Of a stretch of 64,000 bases of DNA, positions 25,833 through 34,573 are shown one piece after another. The stretch spans positions 42,048-106,047 of the forward strand of contig NZ_NESF01000012.1 of the NCBI RefSeq assembly GCF_003063665.1, given 5' to 3'. Made by a program: the position numbers and the translations under genes. Position 1 is the stretch's first letter. Each line of letters opens with the position of its first letter. The notes beneath the pieces are model-generated. The model did no database searches. It had not been told where the DNA came from and saw only the letters and a program-made list of their open reading frames with translations. The DNA is from Limnohabitans sp. Hippo3. Its GTDB lineage: Bacteria; Pseudomonadota; Gammaproteobacteria; Burkholderiales; Burkholderiaceae_C.

Positions 25833-26336
25833 ATGGCCTCATCAGACAACTCCAAACGCAACAAATCCAGTCCGAAGACGACGCCGGTCAGCCCGGTCCT
25901 GCCCGCGCAGCAGGTGTGGCTGGCGGGTCTGGGGGCGATGGCCAAGGCTCAGGAACAAGGCAGCAAAGCCATTGAGGCCTTGGTGAACGATGGCTTGGCC
26001 TTTCAGCGCAAAAGCCAGGCCGAAGCCCAGCAACGCTTGCAAGAGGCCACCGAACGCTTGAGTCACATGGCCAGTGATTTTGGTCAACAAGCCACAGGCC
26101 GGGTCGACAAACTGGAGCACTTGTTTGAAGACCGCGTGGCCAAAGCCCTGCACCGCCTGGGTATGCCCACTCTGCTGGACATTCAGATGCTGAACGATCG
26201 GGTGGCGCAGCTGGAGGCGCAGGTGTCTGCGTTGCGCGGGACCAGCGCCAAAAAGGCGACGCCAGCCCCCAGCAAAACGGCCAAGGCCCAACCCAAAACT
26301 GCGAGCACCGCCCGGTCGGCCAAAAAATCCAGCTGA
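25833..26336 (+). CDS. phasin / PHA granule-associated protein (PhaF/PhaI-like)
   Basis: A 167-residue protein starting at the ATG at 25833 (AGGA 8 bp upstream). VWLAGLGAMAKAQEQGSKAI is the entry motif of the granule-associated phasin family; the middle is a long amphipathic helix with a heptad-like zipper (LNDRVAQLEAQVSALRG) and the last 30 residues are an Ala/Lys/Pro-rich, histone-H1-like tail. Such proteins coat polyhydroxyalkanoate granules and, through the tail, attach them to DNA. A TetR gene follows 22 bp later. Confidence 0.87.
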   Translation: MASSDNSKRNKSSPKTTPVSPVLPAQQVWLAGLGAMAKAQEQGSKAIEALVNDGLAFQRKSQAEAQQRLQEATERLSHMASDFGQQATGRVDKLEHLFEDRVAKALHRLGMPTLLDIQMLNDRVAQLEAQVSALRGTSAKKATPAPSKTAKAQPKTASTARSAKKSS

Positions 26337-26358
26337 TTGATCAAGGTCGCCTTCAGAC

Positions 26359-27018
26359 ATGGCCAAAAAAGCCCCCCGCCGAACAGCCGAGCGCATTGCC
26401 GACGTGACGCTGGAGCTGTTCAACCGCTTTGGTGAGCCCAACGTCTCGACCACGTTGATCTCTGCCGAGCTGGGCATCAGTCCGGGCAACCTCTATTACC
26501 ACTTCCCATCCAAAGACGCCTTGGTCAATCGCCTCTTTGACCAATACGAGACCGCCATGCTGGGGCTGCTGGACGCCGCCCCCGATGTACGGGACATCGA
26601 AGACACCTGGTTTTTCCTGCATTCGCTATTTGAGCAGGTGTGGAGCCACCGCTTTTTGTACCGGGACCTGAACAACCTGCTCTCCGGCAACCGGCATCTG
26701 GAGACGCACTTTCATGCGGTGCTGGAACGCCAAACCCACGCGTTCAGGTTGATGCTGGAGTCACTGGCCGCCGCAGGTCTGATGCGCATCGGGCCGGACA
26801 GCATTGAAACGCTGTCAGCCAGCATGTCGGTCATGGTGACCTACTGGCTCAGCTATGAATACGTCCGCAACCCCCGCCAAGCCTTGGAGCCCGCCAGCGC
26901 GGGGCTGGCCCTGACACGGGGTGCCCAGCATGTGCTGGCCTTGCTGACCCCGTACATGGCCAGCCAGGACTTGCAAGACCACCTGCAAAGCTTGACGGCT
27001 GCATACAGCGCCAGTTGA
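26359..27018 (+). CDS. TetR family transcriptional regulator
   Basis: A 219-residue regulator. The helix-turn-helix is VSTTLISAELGISPGNLYYH (about 29-48) followed by FPSKDALVNRLF. The C-terminal domain has a TetR ligand fold with several aromatic residues. It lies 22 bp after the phasin gene in the same direction, so it may be part of that operon and sense acyl-CoA or fatty acid status. No operator is evident in the short upstream gap. Target genes are unknown. Confidence 0.85.
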   Translation: MAKKAPRRTAERIADVTLELFNRFGEPNVSTTLISAELGISPGNLYYHFPSKDALVNRLFDQYETAMLGLLDAAPDVRDIEDTWFFLHSLFEQVWSHRFLYRDLNNLLSGNRHLETHFHAVLERQTHAFRLMLESLAAAGLMRIGPDSIETLSASMSVMVTYWLSYEYVRNPRQALEPASAGLALTRGAQHVLALLTPYMASQDLQDHLQSLTAAYSAS

Positions 27019-27085
27019 TGGCTTTTTGGGGAGCAGGCCTCGCCGAGCGTGTTGAATCTGAGCGAGGTCCGTGCCTTCGGCTGGG

Positions 27086-27219
27086 ATGGATAGCCACATG
27101 CGCGGGCATGACAAAGATGGGCTCGGGCATGAAGCTTCACCTTTGTCGTCCCCGACTCGATCGGGGATCCATGCCTTTTGCCTTCGACTGCCATGGATAT
27201 CCGCATGCGCGGGTATGAC
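27086..27219. repeat. three family-1 palindromic repeats between convergent genes
   Basis: Copies at 27086-27112 (ATGGATAGCCACATGCGCGG form), 27145-27173 (GTCGTCCCCGACTCGATCGG then GGATCCATG) and 27193-27219 (ATGGATATCCGCATGCGCGG form) fill most of the 260-bp gap between the TetR and coaX genes. No conventional terminator is visible, so these hairpins may serve as one. Confidence 0.8.
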
Positions 27220-27277
27220 AAATACCGGGGCTGTGGACACGCCCATTTCTGAGCGCTCCCCCCACCGATCAGAACTT

Positions 27278-28042
27278 TCAGCTGAAACGCTGAGCGGCCA
27301 GGGCCAGCAGGCCGTCAAAAATCAGGTTGTCCACCAGCTCAAACTGCACAGACATGCTGGGGGCCATTTTCCAGCCCGCGCCGCCGGTCATGATGCACAT
27401 GGGCTCTTCGCCCGTGCGCTCGCGCAGGTGCTGAACCATGCGTTCACAAGCCCCCGCAATGGCGTAGGTGCCGCCACTGGTCAGCGCGTCGCTGGTGTTG
27501 GTGGGGAAAGGTGTGACTTCTCCAGTGGGCACATGCAAGCCCGCTGTACCCGACTCGAGCGCACGCAGCATGATGCCGTGACCGGGCAAGATCAGCCCAC
27601 CCAAAAACCGGCCTTCGGCATCGATGGCCTCGACCGTCACGGCCGTGCCCACCATGACCACCACCAAAGGGCGGGACGGGCCAGCGGCCAGCATGCGGTG
27701 ACGCGCCCCGATCATGGCGACCCAACGATCCGAACCCAAGCGCGAAGGGTGGTCATAGCCATTGATCAGGCCCGCCTCTTGGGCGCTGGGCACCACCCAC
27801 TGGGGGGTGAAATCCCAAATCTCCATTTGCTCCTGCACGCGGCGCTTGATGGCGTCGCCCGCCACCACACAGCCCAGCATCTGGTCCGGCTTGGGCAGAT
27901 CGGCCCAAGAGCCTTCTGACAAGCGGTCGATGTTTTCCAAAAATTCGGCGCCATGCGCCAGCAGTTGCCCCTGAGGGCTCGGTTGGTCGTACAGCGCCCA
28001 TTTCAGACGCGTATTGCCCACATCGATGGCTAAAAATGTCAT
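27278..28042 (-). CDS. coaX: type III pantothenate kinase
   Basis: A 254-residue ASKHA-fold kinase. [15 protein letters not shown] (3-17) is the phosphate-1 motif, [12 protein letters not shown] contains the conserved pantothenate-site Asp/Arg, [14 protein letters not shown] the second phosphate motif and [11 protein letters not shown] follows. It phosphorylates pantothenate, the first step of CoA synthesis. The usual upstream neighbour in Burkholderiales, a biotin-protein ligase gene, is missing; instead an amidase gene precedes it by 49 bp in the same direction. Confidence 0.93.
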   Translation of the reverse strand: MTFLAIDVGNTRLKWALYDQPSPQGQLLAHGAEFLENIDRLSEGSWADLPKPDQMLGCVVAGDAIKRRVQEQMEIWDFTPQWVVPSAQEAGLINGYDHPSRLGSDRWVAMIGARHRMLAAGPSRPLVVVMVGTAVTVEAIDAEGRFLGGLILPGHGIMLRALESGTAGLHVPTGEVTPFPTNTSDALTSGGTYAIAGACERMVQHLRERTGEEPMCIMTGGAGWKMAPSMSVQFELVDNLIFDGLLALAAQRFS

Positions 28043-28091
28043 CCGGCGATGATAATGACTTTCAAAACCCGCAAACGCCTATCGGCATGCG

Positions 28092-29519
28092 TCATTTCAG
28101 GCCCGTTTCAATACTGGGACGCACCACCGGCTGTACCGATTCATAAGCCCGCGCGGCGCGCAGCACCAGCGCATCGCCAAACATGGGCCCCACGATCTGC
28201 ACGCCCATGGGCAGGCCCGCCCGGGTCACGCCACAGGGCACGGTGATGGCCGGTTGCTGCGTCAGGTTGAAGGGGTAGCTGAACGGCGTCCAGCCCAACA
28301 TGCTGTGCGGGTCCATGGGGACCGTCCCCGAGGGCCTTGCCTCAAAAGCCGGAATCGACACCGAAGGTGTCACCAGCAGGTCGTAGCGCTGCATGAACTG
28401 GCGCATGTGCGAGCCCAGCACGCCCCGGCGTTGGTTCAACTGCTGGATCTGCTGCGCATTGAGCTGTGCGCCCAATTGCGCTTCAGCGCGGAAGTCCGGG
28501 TCGGCCAGGGCCTGCTGCGCTGCCGTGAGGCCGGACCAGACGGTGTAGGCGCCAAGGAACCACAGGCCGGTGGTGATTTCAAGCGGATCGTCAAAGCCAG
28601 GGTCCACCTGCTCCACGTGAGCCCCCAGGTCCTGGAGCTTTTTCACGGCCTGATCCACGGCTGCGGCAATCTCGGGGTGGACATTGTGGGCGTAACCGAG
28701 CGTCGGCGAATACGCGATGCGCAGGCCGCGAATGCCGTCTTCCAGCCCCACGGTGTAGTCGGTCGCCTCGGGCGGCAGCGAAGTCCAGTCTCGGGCGTCG
28801 GGCTTTTTGAGGACGTTCATCATCATGGCGGCATCGCGCACGCTCAGGGTGTGCGGCCCCAGATGCGCCACCGAACCAAAAGGCGACAGCGGGTAAGCCG
28901 GCACGCGGCCAAAGCTGGGTTTCAAACCCACGTTGCCACAAAACGCGGCCGGAATGCGCACGCTGCCCGCACCGTCGGTGCCCACCGCCAAAGGACCCAG
29001 GCCCGCAGCCACAGCCGCCGCCGCACCGCCTGATGAGCCGCCGGGTGTGTGGTTCAAATTCCAGGGGTTGCGGGTGATGCCCGTGGCGGGCGAGTTGGTT
29101 TCGCCCTTGCAACCAAACTCGGGCGTGGTGGTCTTGCCCAGCAACACCGCACCTGCTTCACGCAGGCGTGCTGTGGCCGGCGCGTCCACCTCCCAAGGCT
29201 GCTGGGGGTCGATGGTGCGGCTGCCGCGCAGCGTGGGCCAGCCTTGCGTGAGGATCAGGTCCTTGATGCTGGTGGGCACCCCGTCGAGTTCACCCACCGG
29301 AGCGCCTGTGCTGCGGTGCGCTTGCCAGCGCGCTTCACTGGCACGGGCGCTGGCCAATGCGCTTTTGGCATCGACCAGACAAAAGGCGTTGATCTGCGGG
29401 TTGAGGCGGTCCATGCGCGAGAGCACCGCCTGCGTGGCCTCCACCGGGCTGGCCTGACCACTGCGGTACAAAGCCATCAATTCATGCGCGGTGCATTGGG
29501 TCAGGTCGGTGGTGCTCAT
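28092..29519 (-). CDS. amidase signature family enzyme
   Basis: A 475-residue amidase started at the ATG at 29519 with GGAGA upstream. The catalytic triad is visible as K86 (SIKDL), cis-Ser S162 (TPGGSSGG) and nucleophile S186 (TDGAGSVRIPA). Members hydrolyse amides, including aryl amides, GatA-type amides and cyclic peptides or nylon oligomers. It is the last gene of the leftward block consisting of a peptide-type ABC transporter and an M81 peptidase, which suggests it works on an imported amide. The substrate cannot be deduced. Confidence 0.88.
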   Translation of the reverse strand: MSTTDLTQCTAHELMALYRSGQASPVEATQAVLSRMDRLNPQINAFCLVDAKSALASARASEARWQAHRSTGAPVGELDGVPTSIKDLILTQGWPTLRGSRTIDPQQPWEVDAPATARLREAGAVLLGKTTTPEFGCKGETNSPATGITRNPWNLNHTPGGSSGGAAAAVAAGLGPLAVGTDGAGSVRIPAAFCGNVGLKPSFGRVPAYPLSPFGSVAHLGPHTLSVRDAAMMMNVLKKPDARDWTSLPPEATDYTVGLEDGIRGLRIAYSPTLGYAHNVHPEIAAAVDQAVKKLQDLGAHVEQVDPGFDDPLEITTGLWFLGAYTVWSGLTAAQQALADPDFRAEAQLGAQLNAQQIQQLNQRRGVLGSHMRQFMQRYDLLVTPSVSIPAFEARPSGTVPMDPHSMLGWTPFSYPFNLTQQPAITVPCGVTRAGLPMGVQIVGPMFGDALVLRAARAYESVQPVVRPSIETGLK

Positions 29520-29573
29520 GCAAGTCTCCAATCGTTGAGAGTCAGGTCACACCCAGCCCATCAAGGCCGAGTT

Positions 29574-31073
29574 TCAGGGTCTGGTGCGGGTTTGGGGGCT
29601 GAGCTTTTTCCAGGGCAAATCGCCCGGGTCGGCGGCCATAGGGCCCGCCGCCTTGGCCACCAACACCCGGCTGGCGATGGGTGTGAAATCGGCGCGGAAA
29701 TGGTTGGAGCTTTTGACCACCAGCAACTTCATTTGCTCGGGCTGAATGCCCACAGCACGGAACAGTTCGCGGTCGAGCATCTGCATCTTGCCGCTGGCCA
29801 CGGCCACCAGCACGCCGTCGATTTCAAGGCAGGCGCTGGGACCGATATGGGCTTTCATGCCGGTCATCATCGGGCCTTTGAGCTCGCACTCGTCCCCGCC
29901 CAATGCACGCACCACAAAGCGCCCTTGCACAGGCGGGTCACTGGGCGCACCGGTGAAGGTGGGCACGGCCTTGCCCAAGGCCAACTCCAGCACCGCCCCC
30001 ACGCCAGCGGCGTGCGCCTGGCGCGCCGCAGAGGGGTCGTACAGCATGCCCAGCGCCACTTGCCCAGGCCAGCGTTGACCGGCCCCCTGCTGCAGCAAGG
30101 CGTGCAGCATGCCCGTGGTGTTGCTGTCGCCGCCTGCGCCCGGGTTGTCTTGCGTGTCGGCCATGACCACGGGCGGGCCCGAGACCTCGGCGGTGGCCAA
30201 AGCTTGCGCCACCGCTTCGCGGGCGGGCAAGACATCGGGACGCCATTGGCCAGGTTCGGCCACAAGCGCAAACAAGCGCTGCACCACCGCATCGGCTTGC
30301 GGGCCGTGGCCCCACACCACAGGGCCGCACTCGTCAAAGTCAGAGGCGGGGAAGCCCATGCAAAAACTGAGCATGCAGCCGGTCTGCGCCTCCAGCGCGA
30401 TCATTTCGTCATAGAGGTCTTTTGCCGGGGCCATCCAGGTGCTTTGCGCGTTGAGGGGAATCAAAAAGGGCAACCGCCGCGCTTGCATGGGCCGCTTGGC
30501 GCCTGCGCGCAGGTGTTCACGCAGCAGCAGGGCGGCCCGCTCACCGGTCTCGGCCATGTCGATGTGCGGGTAAGTGCGGTAAGCCACCAGACCGTCGGCC
30601 AGGCGCAGCATGCGTTCGGTCACATTGGCGTGCAGGTCCAGGCTGCCCACAATGGGCACGCGGGGTCCCACCACGGCACGGATGCGAGCAATCAACTCAC
30701 CCTCGCTGTCGTCGGCGTTTTCGGCCACAGCAGCACCGTGCAAATCGAGGTAAACACCATCGAGGCCCTGCACCATGGCTGTACGCACATCTTCGACAAT
30801 GGCGCCGCAGATGCGCTCAAAAGCGTCGCGTGTGACATAGGACGAGGGCGTGGCCCCGGCCCAGGCCGACGGGACGATCTGCCAGCCTTCGCGTCGGGCC
30901 GCGTCAATGAACCCACCCGCCGGGATGTTCACGCCAGTCATGGCATCGACCATGGCCTGTCCGCGCACAAAGGCCGGAAAGGCCTCACCGGTCTGAAAAG
31001 CGGCCCAATCGGCCAGGCTGGGGGCAAAGGTGTTGGTTTCGTGCTGGTAGCCAGCGATCAGGATGCGGGTCAT
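29574..31073 (-). CDS. M81 family metallopeptidase (MlrC-like)
   Basis: A 499-residue protein of the M81/MlrC family. The putative zinc ligands H11-E12 (YQHETNTFAP), D110/H112 (LDLHGAA) and D146/H148 (SLDLHAN) are conserved, and PVVMADTQDNPGAGGDSNTTG is the family glycine-rich segment. MlrC is named for the last steps of microcystin linear peptide breakdown, but most members are of unknown substrate and accompany peptide transporters. It starts 6 bp after the ATPase gene, so it is part of the same transcript. Confidence 0.9.
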   Translation of the reverse strand: MTRILIAGYQHETNTFAPSLADWAAFQTGEAFPAFVRGQAMVDAMTGVNIPAGGFIDAARREGWQIVPSAWAGATPSSYVTRDAFERICGAIVEDVRTAMVQGLDGVYLDLHGAAVAENADDSEGELIARIRAVVGPRVPIVGSLDLHANVTERMLRLADGLVAYRTYPHIDMAETGERAALLLREHLRAGAKRPMQARRLPFLIPLNAQSTWMAPAKDLYDEMIALEAQTGCMLSFCMGFPASDFDECGPVVWGHGPQADAVVQRLFALVAEPGQWRPDVLPAREAVAQALATAEVSGPPVVMADTQDNPGAGGDSNTTGMLHALLQQGAGQRWPGQVALGMLYDPSAARQAHAAGVGAVLELALGKAVPTFTGAPSDPPVQGRFVVRALGGDECELKGPMMTGMKAHIGPSACLEIDGVLVAVASGKMQMLDRELFRAVGIQPEQMKLLVVKSSNHFRADFTPIASRVLVAKAAGPMAADPGDLPWKKLSPQTRTRP

Positions 31074-31079
31074 GCCGTG

Positions 31080-32708
31080 TCAATCAGGGTGTTCGGTCGG
31101 CGGCAAGGCCGCAGGAGCGGCCTCCAAAAGCCGCCGTGTGTAGTCTTGCTTCGGGTTGGCGTACAGGTCGGTGGTGCGGCCTTGCTCCACGATGCGGCCT
31201 TGGTGCATCACGATCACGCGGTCGCACAGCTGGGCGGCCACGCGCAGGTCGTGCGTGATGAACAGCAGCCCCAGGCCCAGGCGCGACTGCGCTTCGCGCA
31301 GCAGGTTCAGGATCTGGGCCTGCACACTCACATCGAGCGCGCTCACGGCCTCGTCTGCCACCAGCACCTGCGGGCGACAGGCCAGCGCACGGGCAATCGC
31401 CAGGCGTTGACGCTGACCGCCGCTGAACTGGCTGGGGTAGCGCTTCAGGGCCTCCACCGGCAAACGCACCTGCGCCATCAATTCGACCGCCAAGGCTTCG
31501 GCCTGTTCACGCGACTGGCCAAAGTTCATCGCGCCTTCGACCATGGACTGGCCCACGGTGCGGCGCGGGTTCAGCGAGCGGTTCGGGTCCTGAAAGACCA
31601 CCTGCACACGGTGGCGCAGTGGCCGCAACTGGCCCTCGGGCATGCGGGCTACGTTTTCGGCACCCCACAAAATTTGGCCTTCGGTGGGGTCGATCAGGCG
31701 GATCAGGCAACGCGCAAAAGTCGACTTACCCGAACCCGACTCGCCCACGATGCCCACTGTTTCACCGGCACGCACGGCAACGGCGGCATCCATGAGGGCG
31801 GCTGTGGGGCGGCTGCGGCCCAGCCAGTCGTGGCTGATGTAGGTCTTGCCCACGCTCTGACCCGACAGCAGCGCAGGGCCTTGGGGCTCGGGCTTGGCGG
31901 GCGGCGGCGTCATGCCCGGCACGGCGGCCAGCAGCTGGCGCGTGTAGTCGGCGCGGGGACGGCGCAGCACCTGTTCGCAGTCGCCGCTCTCCACCGCCTG
32001 ACCCTGGTTCATCACCAGCACCTGGTCGGCGATTTCGGCCACCACGCCCATGTCGTGGGTGATGAACAGCACCGCACTGCCCTGCTCGCGCTGCAAGTCG
32101 GCGATCAATCGCAAAATCTCTTTTTGCGTGGTCACATCGAGCGCGGTGGTCGGCTCGTCGCAAATCAAAAGCGCAGGCTTCAAGATCACGGCCATTGCGA
32201 TCACAATGCGCTGACGCTGCCCACCGCTGAGTTGGTGCGGGTAGCTGCGCAGCATGCGCGCCGGGTCGGGCAGCTTGACCCGCTCGAACACCCGCAAAAT
32301 TTCAGCACGGCGCTGCTCGGCGGGCCAATCGGTGTGGGTGGACAGCAACTCGTCGACCTGGTCACCGCAGCTCATGACCGGGTTCAAGGCCGTCATGGGC
32401 TCCTGGAACACCATGCCCATGGCTTTGCCACGCAACTGGCGCAGCCGCAACTTGGACGCCTGCAGCAAGGACTCACCTTGCAGGACGATGTCACCCGCCA
32501 CGGGCTGCAGCTCTTTGGGCAGCAAGCCCATCACGGTGGTGGCCATGACCGACTTGCCCGAGCCGGACTCGCCGACCACGCACAGGGTCTGGCCCGGCAG
32601 GATGTCCAGCGACACTTCGGTAATGGCATGCGCCCGGTCACCACCGGCAGGCAAAGCGACCGAGAGGCCACGAATCGACAGGACAGCTTCAGAAGCGGTG
32701 TGCGTCAT
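31080..32708 (-). CDS. fused dipeptide-type ABC transporter ATPase (DppD-DppF/GsiA-like)
   Basis: A 542-residue protein with two complete ABC ATPase domains. Walker A copies GESGSGKS occur in both halves (near residues 41 and 344), each followed by a SGGQRQR signature and a Walker B (LLICDEPTTALD; VLVADEAVSALD). Each half ends with the oligopeptide-transporter C-terminal extension (RLLEAAPAALPP). It powers import through the two adjacent permeases. Its ATG overlaps the permease stop by ATGA. Confidence 0.93.
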   Translation of the reverse strand: MTHTASEAVLSIRGLSVALPAGGDRAHAITEVSLDILPGQTLCVVGESGSGKSVMATTVMGLLPKELQPVAGDIVLQGESLLQASKLRLRQLRGKAMGMVFQEPMTALNPVMSCGDQVDELLSTHTDWPAEQRRAEILRVFERVKLPDPARMLRSYPHQLSGGQRQRIVIAMAVILKPALLICDEPTTALDVTTQKEILRLIADLQREQGSAVLFITHDMGVVAEIADQVLVMNQGQAVESGDCEQVLRRPRADYTRQLLAAVPGMTPPPAKPEPQGPALLSGQSVGKTYISHDWLGRSRPTAALMDAAVAVRAGETVGIVGESGSGKSTFARCLIRLIDPTEGQILWGAENVARMPEGQLRPLRHRVQVVFQDPNRSLNPRRTVGQSMVEGAMNFGQSREQAEALAVELMAQVRLPVEALKRYPSQFSGGQRQRLAIARALACRPQVLVADEAVSALDVSVQAQILNLLREAQSRLGLGLLFITHDLRVAAQLCDRVIVMHQGRIVEQGRTTDLYANPKQDYTRRLLEAAPAALPPTEHPD

Positions 32709-33586
32709 GCGCCGCTCCGTTTCGCGAATTTGGGGTCCAGCACATCGCGCAGGCCATCTCCCAGCAGGTTGATGGCCAGCACCGTGGGCACCAGAAACAG
32801 CGCGGGGAACAGCACATTGCCCGGGTACTGGGTGAACTGCACCCGCCCCTCAGCCATGATGTTGCCCCAGGTCGGGATGTCGGCCGGCAGGCCCAGGCCC
32901 AGGAAGCTCAAGATGGCTTCGGTCAGCACGGCACTCGCCGCGATGAAGGTGCCCTGCACGATCAGCGGCGCCATCGCGTTGGGCAGGATGTGGCGCAACA
33001 AAATGACCGGCGTGGGTGTGGCCAGGGCCTTGGCGGCCTCCACAAAAGGTTCCTCGCGCAAGGTCAGCACGAGCGAGCGCACCAGGCGCGTGACGCGCGG
33101 GATCTCGGGGATGGCGATCGCCACCACCACGGTCCACAGCTGCGCACCCAGTGCCGCCACCAGCGCAATCGCCAGCAAGATGGCGGGGATGGCCATCAAA
33201 CCGTCCATAAAGCGCATCAGCACCATGTCGAGGGCACGGAAGTACCCCGCCAGCATGCCCAAAGCACCGCCCACCAGCAGCGCCACCACGGCGGTGAACA
33301 GGCCCACCAGCAAGGACACACGGGTGCCATAGAGCACACGGCTGTAGATGTCACGGCCAAAGTTGTCACTGCCCATCCAGAAGGTGTGGGCCACACTGGT
33401 GCCGTCCAGCAAGCCAAACTGCCCCACCACGCCAGCCTGGGTGTTGATGTTGGCCGAGTCCATGGCCGCCGGGTCCACCGTGCCCAGCCAGGGGGCAGTC
33501 AAGGCGATCAGGATCAAAAGACCCAGCACCCCCAAGCCCAAACGGACGGTGGTGTGCGCCAGAAGTTTTCGGAAGAGGGTGTTCAT
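32705..33586 (-). CDS. peptide-type ABC transporter permease (DppC-like)
   Basis: A 293-residue permease starting at the ATG at 33586 (MNTLFRKLLAHT), overlapping the upstream permease stop by ATGA. An N-terminal membrane span is followed by a periplasmic loop with TFWMGSDNFGRDIYSRVLYG (the OppC_N and DppC signature) and the EAA loop VEAAKALATPTPVIL. A much longer open frame in the same phase runs upstream but belongs to another gene. It forms the channel with the DppB-like protein. Confidence 0.92.
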   Translation of the reverse strand: MNTLFRKLLAHTTVRLGLGVLGLLILIALTAPWLGTVDPAAMDSANINTQAGVVGQFGLLDGTSVAHTFWMGSDNFGRDIYSRVLYGTRVSLLVGLFTAVVALLVGGALGMLAGYFRALDMVLMRFMDGLMAIPAILLAIALVAALGAQLWTVVVAIAIPEIPRVTRLVRSLVLTLREEPFVEAAKALATPTPVILLRHILPNAMAPLIVQGTFIAASAVLTEAILSFLGLGLPADIPTWGNIMAEGRVQFTQYPGNVLFPALFLVPTVLAINLLGDGLRDVLDPKFAKRSGA

Positions 33587-34539
33587 CAGTAACGAATCCG
33601 GGGGTCCAGCCACAGGTAGCTCAGGTCCACCAACAGGTTGATCAACACGTACAGCACGCTGAAAAACAGCACCACACCCTGGATGACCGGAAAGTCGCGG
33701 TTGAGCACCGCGTCCACCGTGAGCGAGCCCAAACCGGGAATGGCATAAACCGTCTCGGTCACCACCACACCACCAATCAAGAGCGCGATGCCAATGCCGA
33801 TCACCGTGACGATGGGCACCGCGGCATTGGCCAGCGCATGGCGCAGCAACACCACCTGCTCGGTCACGCCTTTGGCGCGGGCGGTGCGGATGTAGTCCTC
33901 GGTCAGCGCCTCGGACACGCTGGCGCGGGTGACCCGTGCGATCAACGCCACATAAATGGTGGCCAACGACAGCCAAGGCAGAACCAGCTGGTAAGCCCAG
34001 GCGCCCACACCTTGCGAAAACTCGCCAAACAAGCGGCGGTAACCCTGCACGGGTAGCCACTGCAACTGGATGGCAAAGATGTAGATCAGCACGTAACCGA
34101 TCACGAACACCGGCACCGAAAACCCCGCTACCGCAAAGCCTGACAACAAACGGTCCAGCCAACCGCCCATGCGCCAGGCGGCCAGCGTGCCCAGCGGCAC
34201 CGCCACCAGGACGGCCAGCACCATGGTGCCTGCCGCCAGGGACAGCGTGGGCTCGATGCGCTGGGCAATCAGCTCGGTCACCGGTTTGCCCAAGTAGAAG
34301 GAGTAACCCAAGTCACCCTGCAGCACCCCCATCAACCAGATGCCGAATTGCGCGAACAGCGGCTTGGTCAGGCCCAGCTGTTCGCGAATGCGGTCAATGT
34401 CTTCGTTGGTGGCGTTGTTGCCCGCGATCACAGCGGCCGGGTCCCCCGGCGTGAGCCGAAGGATCAGGAACACGATGACCGCCACCGTGAACAACACGGG
34501 GATCAGCGCCAGCAGGCGCTGCAGCAGGAATTTCAGCAT
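33586..34539 (-). CDS. peptide-type ABC transporter permease (DppB-like)
   Basis: A 317-residue inner-membrane permease. FLLQRLLALIPVLFTVAVIV is the first span, ALTEDYIRTARAKGVTEQVV the EAA-type coupling loop, and LVDLSYLWLDPRIRY the standard DppB end. It lies 34 bp behind the substrate-binding protein gene and overlaps the next permease gene by 4 bp. Substrate class is peptide, glutathione or similar. Confidence 0.93.
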   Translation of the reverse strand: MLKFLLQRLLALIPVLFTVAVIVFLILRLTPGDPAAVIAGNNATNEDIDRIREQLGLTKPLFAQFGIWLMGVLQGDLGYSFYLGKPVTELIAQRIEPTLSLAAGTMVLAVLVAVPLGTLAAWRMGGWLDRLLSGFAVAGFSVPVFVIGYVLIYIFAIQLQWLPVQGYRRLFGEFSQGVGAWAYQLVLPWLSLATIYVALIARVTRASVSEALTEDYIRTARAKGVTEQVVLLRHALANAAVPIVTVIGIGIALLIGGVVVTETVYAIPGLGSLTVDAVLNRDFPVIQGVVLFFSVLYVLINLLVDLSYLWLDPRIRY

Positions 34540-34573
34540 AAAACTTCAGCTGTTCCAGGGTGCGAGAAGACGG

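Noticed and set aside
29049..33332. Open frame of 1427 codons on the plus strand across the amidase, M81 and ABC genes
   Set aside because: It is antisense to several well-supported genes, rich in His/Gln/Arg as expected from the complement of GC-rich codons, and has no recognisable domain.
32705..34162. A 485-residue version of the DppC-like permease
   Set aside because: The first 190 residues are an out-of-frame reading of the upstream permease gene; the ATG at 33586 overlapping its stop gives a normal-length protein.
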